64,000 nt of DNA from Pandoraea pneumonica (lineage in GTDB: Bacteria; Pseudomonadota; Gammaproteobacteria; Burkholderiales; Burkholderiaceae). This document shows positions 27,784-36,570 of the stretch, in pieces. The translations under genes were made by a program, and so were the position numbers. Under the pieces are notes generated by a model. The model worked only from the letters and a program-made list of their open reading frames with translations, was not told where the DNA came from and searched no databases. The first letter of the stretch is position 1. Every line of letters starts with the position of its first letter. Where the stretch lies: contig NZ_CABPSK010000001.1 of NCBI RefSeq assembly GCF_902459645.1, positions 1,116,001 through 1,180,000 on the forward strand. The letters are read 5' to 3'.

Positions 27784-28584
27784 TCAGGCCTTGGCGGCTT
27801 GCGCCTTGGCTGCACGCTTTTCGAAGAACGCGGCCATCATGCGTGCCGGTTCGCCCGATTCGTACGACTCGCGCTGAATGCGCATGCCGGCTTCGATGGC
27901 ATCTTGGAACGTGCCTTCGGTCATTTCGCGGAAGCGCTGCTTGTCCAGACGCATCGCCACCGGCGGCTTTTCGGCCAGTTCCGCCGCGATTTCCAGTGCC
28001 TTCTCGAACACCTTGTCTTCCGGCACGAGGTGATGAATCAGGCCCAAGCGATGGCACTCGTCGGCTTCCATCAGACGCCCGGTCAGCGTGAGCTCGATGG
28101 TGCGCGACAGACCCAGCATGTGATTCATGATCCACGGGCCGGTGGTGCTGGCGATGCCTGCATTGATTTCCGGCTGGCCCATGCGCACACCCGGGTGACC
28201 CACGCGGATATCGCCCAACAGCGACACCTGAAACGCCGAGCCGGCGGCCGTGCCGTTCAGGGCCATCACCAGCGGCTTCTTCAGACTGCGAATCACGTCG
28301 TAGTAATGCTCCCAGCCCTTGATCCACTCGATCGCGGTGTCGCCGTCGAAGTGCTTCGCCTCACCTAAATCCTGCCCTGCCGAGAAGGCGCGCCCTGCCC
28401 CCGTCATGATCACGGCCGCCACGTTGTCGTCGGCATTGAAACGCTCGAGCGCCGCGATGATCAGCTCGCGCATGGCGATGGTCCAGGCGTTGAGCGCCTG
28501 CGGACGATTCAACGTAATCACGGCGACTTTTCCGACCTGCGTGAAGAGAACTTCCTGCTCCGGCTGCTTTGCTGTCTCGCTCAT
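27784..28584 (-). CDS. Enoyl-CoA hydratase/isomerase family protein
   Basis: 266 residues of the crotonase fold. VAVITLNRPQALNAW opens the domain; GAGRAFSAGQDL supplies the first oxyanion-hole backbone and GTAAGSAFQVSLLGDIR the second. MGQPEINAGIAS keeps one of the catalytic glutamates. It likely hydrates an enoyl-CoA made after the CoA ligase. It is the first gene of the minus-strand operon with ABC importer, ligase and iclR. ATG 28584 follows GGAG by six bases. Specificity is not readable. Confidence 0.9.
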   Translation of the reverse strand: MSETAKQPEQEVLFTQVGKVAVITLNRPQALNAWTIAMRELIIAALERFNADDNVAAVIMTGAGRAFSAGQDLGEAKHFDGDTAIEWIKGWEHYYDVIRSLKKPLVMALNGTAAGSAFQVSLLGDIRVGHPGVRMGQPEINAGIASTTGPWIMNHMLGLSRTIELTLTGRLMEADECHRLGLIHHLVPEDKVFEKALEIAAELAEKPPVAMRLDKQRFREMTEGTFQDAIEAGMRIQRESYESGEPARMMAAFFEKRAAKAQAAKA

Positions 28585-28998
28585 TTCAACTCCAAGGGCA
28601 CTCACATGTGCATTGAGGTGGCGGTCGTGCGGACATCGCACTTCTCGCTAAACAGTTATCTCACTGCAATAACTGTTATCTGAGAGCAATATAGTTTTTT
28701 AAAAATAATGGCGCAACCGGAATCGCCTCGGGGTTTACGTGAGGCGGTTGCACCCGGTGATGCCAGGCGCATCGCGTAAGCGCGCGGCATACCCAAACCT
28801 TGGCGGTCGGTATCGATGGAACGTTGTGCGAGATCGTGTTGCGCGTGAGCACGGGAGACATCTACCGGCTTGCGCATAAATTCGCCCATGACAATGGGCG
28901 ACAGTATGGGCATGCAGTCGGTCAGATTGGTCTATGACGACACCAATGACCGAGTGCCCTATTTGGAGGAGATGGAGGTACGGCCGCGAGCGACGCCG
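28585..28998. other. Promoter region of the CoA-ligase/ABC operon
   Basis: About 410 bases between the enoyl-CoA hydratase start and the atpC stop. It holds the double operator-like motif at 28651-28687 and, next to it, an AT-rich tract (28690-28710) suited to a promoter. An 85-codon open frame on the minus strand at 28656-28913 has no SD and no similarity and covers the operator, so I do not call it a gene. Confidence 0.6.
28651..28687 (-). promoter_or_regulatory. Candidate IclR operator of the catabolic/transport operon
   Basis: AACAGTTAT (28651-28659) and ATAACTGTT (28669-28677) form a perfect 9-bp inverted repeat. The same sequence also reads as two direct copies, 20 bases apart, of TTATCTNAnnGCAATA. 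TTATCTCA-N4-AATAACTG at 28656-28675 is shared with the region before iclR. It lies 70 bases upstream of the first gene of the operon. Confidence 0.65.
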
Positions 28999-29424
28999 TC
29001 AGCGCGCGTCTTTATGTTTTTTTAAGCGCCGGATAGCCTGCAACTGTGCGACCGCTTCGGCCAGTTCGGCCTGCGCTTTGGCGTAGTCGATGTCGCCATG
29101 CTGATCTTCCAGCAGCGCCGCTGCCTCCTCGCGGGCACGCTCGGCGCGCGCCTCGTCGAGACTGTCGGCACGCATGGCCGTGTCGGCGAGGATCGTCACC
29201 CGATCGGGCTGAATTTCTACGAAGCCGCCGGCGATGTACAAAAACGTCTCCGCACCATCCCCGGCTTCGATACGCACGGTGCCCGGTCGAATGCTCGTGA
29301 GCAGCGGCGTGTGGCCGGGCAACACGCCCAACTCGCCCGCCGAGCCCGGCACCTCGACGAAGCGCGCTTCCCCGGAAAATATCGCTCGCTCGGTGCTCAC
29401 CACGTCGACCTTGAGTAATGCCAT
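28999..29424 (-). CDS. atpC: Orphan F1F0-ATP synthase epsilon subunit (AtpC)
   Basis: 141 residues. The beta-sandwich is well kept ([59 protein letters not shown]) and is followed by the C-terminal helical hairpin ([37 protein letters not shown]). In bacteria atpC ends the atpBEFHAGDC operon, but none of those genes is nearby; neighbours are a dehydrogenase and a catabolic operon. It could be a second copy. ATG 29424 has GGGAG 11 bases before it. Confidence 0.92.
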   Translation of the reverse strand: MALLKVDVVSTERAIFSGEARFVEVPGSAGELGVLPGHTPLLTSIRPGTVRIEAGDGAETFLYIAGGFVEIQPDRVTILADTAMRADSLDEARAERAREEAAALLEDQHGDIDYAKAQAELAEAVAQLQAIRRLKKHKDAR

Positions 29425-29509
29425 GTTCTTCTCTTCTCCCAATTTCGCTTAATACCCTCCGGCCTGTCTCGAAAGACAGGCCGGAGGCAGCCCAACCCAC
29501 AGCGAATGC

Positions 29510-30562
29510 TTACAGCGTACGCGGCGGTGCCACGTTCAACTCGCCCGCCATCTTCATCAGCGATTCCCAGATGGGCGGGGTGAGATCGACGTGATCGTGA
29601 TGCTTCTTGCGGTTCTCGGCCTCGTACTCGCCGGGATACTGCACCCGGTCGAAACCGGGCTGCGGCGGGCACGACGTCAGATAGTCGATAAATGCCTCGA
29701 CCTCGTGCGAGCGCCACGTCGCCGCAAAGTCGACCTGCGGGTTGAGCACGATCGCGAACATATTGTTCGTGGCCACGCCCGCGCGCGGATGTTCCGGCTG
29801 AATCGTACCGCCGCCCGATAGCACACCCGCGAGCAACTCGGTCACGATGCCGAGTGCGTAACCCTTGTGTCCACCAAACGGCAGCAGCGCGCCAAACGGC
29901 TCGGTGAACAGCGCATTCGGATCCGTGCTCGGATTGCCTTCGCCGTCGATCAGCGACCCCGGGGGCGCCTGCTTGCCCTCGGCCGCCAGCACGCGCGCTT
30001 TGTTGATGGCGATGGCACTGGTGGCCATATCCACCACGAGCGGCGGACGGTTATTCGGCAGCGGCCCCGCAAAGCACAGCGGGTTCGTGGTCAGGCGCGG
30101 CTCGGCACCGCCGAACGGGGCCACCATCGGCTGACGATTCGTCACGTTGGTGAACGCCATGAACACGAGGCCCTGTAGCGCCACCATCTCGCCGTACTGA
30201 CCCATGCGGCCCAAGTGGTGACTGTTACGCAGGGTCAGAATGCACACCCCCTTATCGAAGGCGCGCGCAATCGCGTGCTCCACCACGAATTTGCCCACGT
30301 GCTGCCCAAAGCCGCGGTTGCCCTCGTACAGCAACAAATTGCCGTGGTCGGTCATCACACTCGGACGGCCGGTCGGGTTGACCTGACCGTCTTCAAGCAC
30401 TTTGCGATAGGTCGGCAGAATAGATAGGCCGTGGCTCGCATAGCCCACGCGGTCGGATTCGACCAAATGTTGCGCAACGTCGTACGCGATATCGTCCGGC
30501 ACTCCCTGCGCTAGCAGCAGTTGCTTGCCGAAGTCGATGGCGTCTTTGACTGGAATTCGCAT
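29510..30562 (-). CDS. Ldh2-family malate/L-lactate-type NAD(P) dehydrogenase
   Basis: 350 residues of the Ldh2 (YlbC/YiaK/ComC) family, a fold distinct from classical malate dehydrogenase. Markers: VESDRVGYASHGLSILP (early substrate-binding histidine), LRNSHHLGRMGQYGE, TNPLCFAGP, VVDMATSAIAINKARV and GHKGYALGIVTELLAG. Members oxidise 2-hydroxyacids such as malate, sulfolactate, ureidoglycolate or diketogulonate. The adjacent carboxylate transporter at 30597-32090 is probably its supply line. ATG 30562 follows AAGGAG. Confidence 0.9.
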   Translation of the reverse strand: MRIPVKDAIDFGKQLLLAQGVPDDIAYDVAQHLVESDRVGYASHGLSILPTYRKVLEDGQVNPTGRPSVMTDHGNLLLYEGNRGFGQHVGKFVVEHAIARAFDKGVCILTLRNSHHLGRMGQYGEMVALQGLVFMAFTNVTNRQPMVAPFGGAEPRLTTNPLCFAGPLPNNRPPLVVDMATSAIAINKARVLAAEGKQAPPGSLIDGEGNPSTDPNALFTEPFGALLPFGGHKGYALGIVTELLAGVLSGGGTIQPEHPRAGVATNNMFAIVLNPQVDFAATWRSHEVEAFIDYLTSCPPQPGFDRVQYPGEYEAENRKKHHDHVDLTPPIWESLMKMAGELNVAPPRTL

Positions 30563-30596
30563 GGTGACTCCTTATGACCTCTTGCAATGGTTCTCT

Positions 30597-32090
30597 TTAC
30601 AGCCAGCCCAGCCAGCGCCAGTAGGTCGCGGCAAAGAGCATCAGCAGCGCGTAACCGACGATGGTGACGATGATCCCCACCTTGGCGAACTGCTTCGCGG
30701 TGAAGGTGTCGGTGCCCAGACACACCATGTTTTGCGGCGCGTTGATCGGCAGGATGAAACCGAAGCTCACGGTGAAGCCGAGCAGCATGGTCATGCCCAG
30801 ACGGTTGAAGTCGCCCGGCAGCGTTTGCAGCACGGCGATCAGAATCGGCAGCATGGCCGAGGTCAGCGCAGTTGCGCTGGCGAAGCCCAGGTGAATCAGG
30901 ATCAGGAACGCCGCGAGCACGGCGAAGATGCCAAGTGTCGAGAGCGAGTCGAGACCGGTGGCGGCGACCACGTGGTTGCCGAGCCACTGACCGGCTTGCG
31001 TGGTCAGGAGCGCCGTCCCCAAGCTGATACCCACCCCGAACACGATCACGGTGCCCCAAGGAATGCGCGTCTGCACTTCTTTCCACGTCATCACACCGAA
31101 GCGCGGCAACATCAGCACGACCAGCCCGACATAGGTCACCGACGTGGTGTCGAAGCGGTGCAATTTGCCTTCCGTCGCCCAGAACAACAGCAGACCGATC
31201 GACACGGCGAGCAAGCGCTTTTGCGAACTCGTCATCGGGCCCATTTCACGCAACTGCGCTTCGACGGCCTCTTTGCCCCCGGCGATGGCGTCGGCTTCGG
31301 GCGGCATCAGCTTGAGCACGAGGACGACGAGCACCACCGACATGATGATGGCCCACGGGGCACCTGCGACCAGCCATTCGGCCCACGTAATGCGGTCGCC
31401 CAGCATCTTGTCCATGAAGCCGACGGTGAGCAGATTCTGCGCCGCTGCCGTTTGGATACCGACGTTCCAGATACTGGTGGCCTGCGCCACGATGATCATG
31501 ATGCCGGCAGCGATGTTCGAGCGCTTGTCGACACCGAACGCGGCAATCACGCCCATCATGATCGGCACCACACAGGCGCTGCGCGCCGTGGCGCTCGGCA
31601 CCACGAGCGAGAGCAAGATGGTCACGGCGATAGCGCCGATCATCACCCGACGCGTGCTCGTGCCGATTTTGGACAGCGTGACAAGCGCGATGCGGCGATC
31701 GAGCCCGGTGAGCGTCATCGCCGCCGCGATGAACAGCGCACCGGCCACCAGCGCCAGCGCCGAGTTTGAGAAGCCCGCGAGCGCCATGCTGATGGCACGC
31801 GACGTGCCGTATTCGACGCTTGGGTCTTGAATCGTGGGCGCGGTGCCCACGAGGAATGCCATCAACGACGTAATGATGATGGCGCTGGCTTCATACGAAA
31901 CGGCTTCGGTAATCCACACCACCACGGCGAACGCGAGAATCGCGAGCATGCGGTGGCCAGCGACCGGCAGGTCATCGGGCATGGGGATCAGGAGCACGGC
32001 AATCAGGACGACGACACCCGCAATCAATCCAATGGGTATCGCTTTCTTCTGCTGGGGAGGGCTTTGCACAGAGACTTCAGGCGTGCTCAT
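30597..32090 (-). CDS. SLC13/DASS-type anion:Na+ symporter (dicarboxylate transporter)
   Basis: 497 residues with about 12 TM helices. VWITEAVSYEASAIIITSLM, VVPSATARSACVVPIMMGV (SNT-like ligand loop reading SAT) and the late FILPINAPQNMVCLGTDTFT belong to the divalent anion symporter family. These import C4-dicarboxylates, citrate or sulfonates. It lies directly upstream of the Ldh2 dehydrogenase, so malate or a related hydroxyacid is a reasonable substrate. ATG 32090 follows GGAG; an open frame upstream of it has no similarity. Confidence 0.88.
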   Translation of the reverse strand: MSTPEVSVQSPPQQKKAIPIGLIAGVVVLIAVLLIPMPDDLPVAGHRMLAILAFAVVVWITEAVSYEASAIIITSLMAFLVGTAPTIQDPSVEYGTSRAISMALAGFSNSALALVAGALFIAAAMTLTGLDRRIALVTLSKIGTSTRRVMIGAIAVTILLSLVVPSATARSACVVPIMMGVIAAFGVDKRSNIAAGIMIIVAQATSIWNVGIQTAAAQNLLTVGFMDKMLGDRITWAEWLVAGAPWAIIMSVVLVVLVLKLMPPEADAIAGGKEAVEAQLREMGPMTSSQKRLLAVSIGLLLFWATEGKLHRFDTTSVTYVGLVVLMLPRFGVMTWKEVQTRIPWGTVIVFGVGISLGTALLTTQAGQWLGNHVVAATGLDSLSTLGIFAVLAAFLILIHLGFASATALTSAMLPILIAVLQTLPGDFNRLGMTMLLGFTVSFGFILPINAPQNMVCLGTDTFTAKQFAKVGIIVTIVGYALLMLFAATYWRWLGWL

Positions 32091-32400
32091 AAGGGGGCTC
32101 CAGAACGGAATGGCATGCCGGCAGTCGGCATGTCTTGAGTAACTGCCACGCGTGAACTGCGGGTTAATCCTAACCGCATTGATCTTGGCGAGGCAAGCGC
32201 GAGACAAAGTGAGAAGCACGTACCGATTTTCCCGAAACGCAGGGCCTGCGCGGCACCTGGCGACAAAGCCAGTCGAGGGCGTCGGCGAATCGGGGCGGCC
32301 GGTGGCGTTGCAGGGGATACAGACGGGTCAATGCCTCGGTGAGCGCGGCACGTGCGAAGGCCGGTGCGGGCAAGCGCACCGTATCGGTCGGTCGAGGGGA
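32091..32400. other. Intergenic region upstream of the SLC13-type gene
   Basis: 310 bases with no supported gene. It carries the inverted repeat at 32114-32132 close to the transporter start and must contain that operon's promoter. Confidence 0.55.
32114..32132 (-). promoter_or_regulatory. Inverted repeat upstream of the SLC13-type gene
   Basis: CATGCCG-GCAGT-CGGCATG, 7-bp perfect arms, lies 24 bases before the ATG at 32090. It could be an operator or a leader hairpin affecting translation start. Confidence 0.45.
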
Positions 32401-32916
32401 TTAGAAATGCAGTCCGAAGTACTCGGGCGATGCAACGAACATTTGGGTGCTCTGCACCGGCCCCGACAAGGCGCGATGCCAGACCGTCTGGTACAAGCCC
32501 GTGAGCCCGGCACGCGGTCCGGTAATGACAGTGTCGACGTGCCGCGTCACTCCGGCGTTGGCCAGTGTGCCGCCCAGCGTCGAGCCGCCCACGATGATCG
32601 GCTCCGCAGCCCACTCGCCCGCCTCCCCGAACACGTCGTTCCATGGCGGAGGCACCACGCCGACCAGAGCGGCCGGGGGTGCGCCCGGCGGCGCGTGCGT
32701 GGGTGCGCGAGCCGAACTGCGGGCCACACGCTTCGAACGTGTGGCCCGCGCCGGCCGGGTACCGGTGGTTGCGCTGGCCGTGCTGCTCGTCGCTGCCACC
32801 GAGTGATTCGGTGCAACCGGCGGCGTGGCGGCATGTGCCGATGCCGACATCCACACGAACAACAGCAACGCCAGCGCAGGAGCGGCGCCCAAGGGGCGGG
32901 AGAGCGACTTCGTCAT
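32401..32916 (-). CDS. Secreted low-complexity protein of unknown function
   Basis: 171 residues. Signal peptide 1-29 (ALALLLFVWMSASAHA). The next 65 residues are rich in Ala, Thr, Ser, Pro and Arg and probably disordered. The C-terminal half (about 85-171) is more ordered: PPWNDVFGEAGEW, IIVGGSTLGGTLANAGV, GLTGLYQTVWHRAL, and an end in YFGLHF. No family recognised. ATG 32916 follows GAGGA. Confidence 0.65.
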   Translation of the reverse strand: MTKSLSRPLGAAPALALLLFVWMSASAHAATPPVAPNHSVAATSSTASATTGTRPARATRSKRVARSSARAPTHAPPGAPPAALVGVVPPPWNDVFGEAGEWAAEPIIVGGSTLGGTLANAGVTRHVDTVITGPRAGLTGLYQTVWHRALSGPVQSTQMFVASPEYFGLHF

Positions 32917-33486
32917 GACATCCTCGTGTGTCGGCGGTCAGCCCCGCCTGTCTTGTCAGACATGGAGCAACTTCCGGACCACGAGAAACAACTTGTTGAT
33001 TCTTATGCACTTCTATTTTCACCAGTCGCGTGATGTCGGCGCGTTTCTTCAGAAGTGTTTCATTTCAGAAACGTCCGGCAGCCGCGATTGCTTCAACGTT
33101 GAAACATCGGACACCACCTTGTGGGCAGGCGCCCTACTTCACCCATGAAGCATTTATCGACTTTCGACACCCTCGATTCTGGGCTGGCGTTTCGTCTGGC
33201 GCATTGATGTAAATCAAACAAAGCGAACGACCGTGCGAAAACCCGAATTGACGGACGGCATGTCCTATGGCTCGCGCACGCGCCCGACGGCATAAAGACA
33301 GCATAAGGCCGCGCGTCGGCTGACTGCCCCCTCAGATGTATCCGAAAGTGCGGCACGGCCGACGACGTGTCCGGCGGCTCTCTGGCACAATCGCTCAACG
33401 CCAGATGCGACTGGCAATGCGTTGCACACCTAGCCGGTGTACCAGCGTGCGGGCCGGTCGCGTCGCATGACAACCAGGAGTCAGCA
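32917..33486. other. Divergent promoter region before gor, with palindromes
   Basis: 570 bases between the secreted protein and glutathione reductase genes, no supported gene. A cluster of symmetric sites lies at 33047-33103: CTTCAGAAG, GTTTC-ATTTCA-GAAAC (33057-33072) and the perfect palindrome TTCAACGTTGAA (33092-33103). They may bind regulators of either gene. Confidence 0.6.
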
Positions 33487-34848
33487 ATGCCCCAGTTCGA
33501 TGTGGATTTGTTCGTGATCGGTGCCGGTTCCGGCGGTGTGCGTGCAGCACGTGTCGCCGCGCAATATGGTGCGCGCGTGAAAGTGGCCGAGGAGTTTCGC
33601 GTGGGCGGCACGTGCGTCATTCGCGGCTGCGTGCCGAAAAAGCTCCTGGTGTATGCGAGCCGCTTTGCCGACGAATTCGAAGATGCGGCTGGGTTTGGCT
33701 GGAACGTGGGCACCCCCACGTTCGACTGGAATACGCTCATCGCCCGCAAGGACAGCGAGATTGCGCGGCTCGAGAACATCTACCGCACGAATCTGGAACG
33801 CGCCGGCGCGGAGCTCATCGAGGCCCGCGCCGTCATCGAAGGCCCGAACACCGTCGTGCTGCCCGCGACCGGCGAGCGCATCACGGCGGGTCACATTCTG
33901 ATTGCGACCGGCGGACGACCCGCCGAGCAGCCACATTTCGTCGGACGCGAGCACGCGATCTCGTCGAACGAAGTGTTTCATCTGGATCAGTTGCCCAAGC
34001 GCATTACCGTGATTGGCGGCGGCTACATTGCGGTGGAATTTGCCGGGGTGTTCGCCGGGCTCGGCTCGAAAGTCACCCTGGTGCATCGCGGCCCTCACCT
34101 GCTGCGCGGGTTCGATGAAGACGTGCGGACGTCGCTCGAAGCCGCCTATCGCGAGCGCGGCATCGATGTGGTGCTCGATCGTACAGTGACGCGCGCCGAC
34201 AAAGGGCCGGACGGTTTGCGCGTGACGCTCTCCGACGGCACCACGCATGAGACCGACGTGCTGCTCAGCGCGGCCGGACGTGTGCCGTACACCCAAGGGC
34301 TTGGGCTGGCGGCGAGCGGTGTCGCACTCAACGACAAAGGCGCGGTGATCGTCGACGAGTTCTCACGCACCAATGTGCCCACCATCTTCGCCGTGGGCGA
34401 TGTGACAGACCGCGTCAATCTCACGCCGATGGCGATTCGCGAGGGTCAGGCGTTTGCCGATACGGTGTTTGGCGAGCGCACGACGCGCGTCGATCACAAG
34501 CTGATTCCGACGGCGGTGTTCAGCACTCCGGAGATCGGTGTCGTTGGACTCATCGAGAGCGAAGCGCGTAAACAATTCCCGCAACTCAAGGTGTACAAGG
34601 CCGTCTTCCGGCCGCTGAAAGCGACGCTCTCCGGTCGGCAGGAAAAAGTGCTGATGAAGCTGCTTGTGGATGGCGGCACCGACAGAATTGTCGGCGCGCA
34701 TATGGTTGGCGATCACGCGGGCGAGCAAGTGCAGTTGCTTGGCGTCGCGTTGTCGATGGGTGCCACGAAGGCGGACTTCGACCGCACCCTCGCCGTGCAT
34801 CCGACGGCCGCCGAGGAGTGGGTCACGATGCGAACGCCGGTGGCTTGA
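33487..34848 (+). CDS. gor: Glutathione-disulfide reductase
   Basis: 453 residues. It uses NADPH and FAD to reduce GSSG to GSH in the cytoplasm. FAD-binding GAGSGG (12-17), redox-active disulfide in GGTCVIRGCVPKK (Cys43, Cys48), NADPH-binding VIGGGYIAVEFAGVFAGLG with the following R, second FAD contact IFAVGDVTDRVNLTP, and the C-terminal active-site block LAVHPTAAEEWVT. RGCVPKK and the overall length favour Gor over dihydrolipoamide dehydrogenase or mercuric reductase. ATG 33487 follows AGGAG by six bases. Confidence 0.93.
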   Translation: MPQFDVDLFVIGAGSGGVRAARVAAQYGARVKVAEEFRVGGTCVIRGCVPKKLLVYASRFADEFEDAAGFGWNVGTPTFDWNTLIARKDSEIARLENIYRTNLERAGAELIEARAVIEGPNTVVLPATGERITAGHILIATGGRPAEQPHFVGREHAISSNEVFHLDQLPKRITVIGGGYIAVEFAGVFAGLGSKVTLVHRGPHLLRGFDEDVRTSLEAAYRERGIDVVLDRTVTRADKGPDGLRVTLSDGTTHETDVLLSAAGRVPYTQGLGLAASGVALNDKGAVIVDEFSRTNVPTIFAVGDVTDRVNLTPMAIREGQAFADTVFGERTTRVDHKLIPTAVFSTPEIGVVGLIESEARKQFPQLKVYKAVFRPLKATLSGRQEKVLMKLLVDGGTDRIVGAHMVGDHAGEQVQLLGVALSMGATKADFDRTLAVHPTAAEEWVTMRTPVA

Positions 34849-34866
34849 TCGCGTTGGCTTGATCGA

Positions 34867-36279
34867 TTAGAAGCTCTGGTACCAGATACCGAGAATGGCC
34901 AGCGGCGTGAGCACCAGCAAGAGCAGCCGCCACACCGGGAGGAACCACTGCGCACGTGTGCCTTCAAGCACCGTGCGCGCCTGCGGCCAGACACGTGCCC
35001 CGACCAGAATCGCCACGCACAGACCGCCCGCGGGCATGAGCATGTGGATCGTCACGAAATCCATCAAATCGAAAATCGTGCGGCCGAACAGTTTCACGTC
35101 GGACCATATGCCGAACGAGAGTGCTGCGGGCGCCCCTAGCGCGAACGTTGCGAGCAGCACCGCGATGACTGCCGGGCCGCGTCGCCACTGATACTCGTCG
35201 ATCAGAAACGCCGTGACCGGTTCGAAAAGCGACACCGCGGACGTCAACGCGGCAAACAACAGCAGCAGGAAGAACGCTACCGCCACTAGATGACCGAATG
35301 GCATCTGCGCGAAGATCGCGGGCATCGTGATGAACGTGAGTCCGGGGCCTGCGTTAGGCGCAACGCCAAAGGCAAACACGGCAGGCAGAATCATCAGCCC
35401 TGCGAGAAAACACGCCAGCGTCGCGAGCGTGGCCACCCAGACGGCGGACCCGGCCAGCTTGGCATCTTTGGGCAGGTACGAGCCGTACACCACAATCATC
35501 CCGGCCCCCAAGGACAGCGAGAAGAACGCCAACCCCAAGGCTTCGAGCAGTGTCTTGCCGCTGATCATCGAGAAGTCGGGTTTCAGAAACCAGATCACGC
35601 CCTCCATCGCCCCCGGCAACGTCAGCGCCCGCACGATCACCGCAAGCATCAACAGGAAGAGCGCGGGCATGAGCCACTTGCCCGCGCGTTCGATGCCCTT
35701 TTGCACGCCCGCGGCAACAATCAGCGCCGCGAGCCCGAGAAAGGCGCCCATGTTGGCGAGCGATGCCCACGGGTCGGCAATGAACGCGACGAATTCGGCT
35801 TCGAGTCGTGACGTGTCCGGCGCGAGCACCGAGCCTTTGAGCGCTCGCAGCAGATACGCCACCGTCCATCCGCCAACCACGACGTAGAACGACAGAATCG
35901 CAAACGCATTGAAGGTGGCGATGCGGCCAACCCAAGCCCAGCCGCGTCCGCCCAGTTCACGCATGGCAGTTGTCGCGGACTTGCCGGTGAGACGTCCGAT
36001 CGTCATCTCCGCGAGCAGCAATGCGACGCCGAGCGTCAGCACACACCCCAGATACACCACCAGAAACGCACCGCCGCCGTGCTGCCCCACCACGTAGGGA
36101 AACTTCCACACCGCGCCGAGCCCGACGGCCGAGCCAGCGGCAGCCAGTACAAAACCCAGCCGCGAGCCCCAAGTGGCGCGGCCGACGTCATTCGACACAG
36201 GAGAAGTGCTGGAGAGAGAAGCGTCGGGGGAATTCGTCGCTGTCGGCGTTGCCGAGGGCGAGATGGGCAGATGGGACAC
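34867..36279 (-). CDS. Neurotransmitter:sodium symporter family (NSS/SNF) transporter
   Basis: 470 residues, about 12 TM helices. TM1 reads GFVLAAAGSAVGLGAVWKFPY, with the unwound sodium/substrate region typical of LeuT-like proteins. It shows GAFLVVYLGCVLTLGVALLL and FFSLSLGAGMIVVYGSYLP. It should import an amino acid or related solute with Na+; substrate unknown. Start is GTG 36279 with GGAGGAG five bases upstream; longer frames have no SD. Convergent with gor. Confidence 0.9.
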   Translation of the reverse strand: MSHLPISPSATPTATNSPDASLSSTSPVSNDVGRATWGSRLGFVLAAAGSAVGLGAVWKFPYVVGQHGGGAFLVVYLGCVLTLGVALLLAEMTIGRLTGKSATTAMRELGGRGWAWVGRIATFNAFAILSFYVVVGGWTVAYLLRALKGSVLAPDTSRLEAEFVAFIADPWASLANMGAFLGLAALIVAAGVQKGIERAGKWLMPALFLLMLAVIVRALTLPGAMEGVIWFLKPDFSMISGKTLLEALGLAFFSLSLGAGMIVVYGSYLPKDAKLAGSAVWVATLATLACFLAGLMILPAVFAFGVAPNAGPGLTFITMPAIFAQMPFGHLVAVAFFLLLLFAALTSAVSLFEPVTAFLIDEYQWRRGPAVIAVLLATFALGAPAALSFGIWSDVKLFGRTIFDLMDFVTIHMLMPAGGLCVAILVGARVWPQARTVLEGTRAQWFLPVWRLLLLVLTPLAILGIWYQSF

Positions 36280-36570
36280 GTGTCTCCTCCGGATACGGCC
36301 GTGCACGCGCTGCGATACCCGCGATAGCCGCTTGGCTCGACAGCACGACACGACACTTGTCATGGGATGGCGTCAGGCAGGGTACGGGCGCGTACCACCA
36401 TGGAAGGTGGGCCCGCCAATCACGTCGCCCGCCATACGCGAGCCGACGTGCGACGCCATTAGGATGGTCGAGGAGTCTACGCGGGAAGAGGCTCTACCCG
36501 GTTTAGGAAACGGCCCAAAAAGGAGCGATCGCCCAGCGGTGTGGGCGAGAACGAGACAGGCCTGCCGGGA

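Noticed and set aside
28656-28913. 85-codon minus-strand open frame before the enoyl-CoA hydratase gene
   Set aside because: It covers the operator repeats, has no SD and resembles no protein.
32152-33033. Plus-strand open frame of 293 codons opposite the secreted protein
   Set aside because: Arg/Gly-rich shadow without SD; the minus strand has a signal peptide and a proper GAGGA start.
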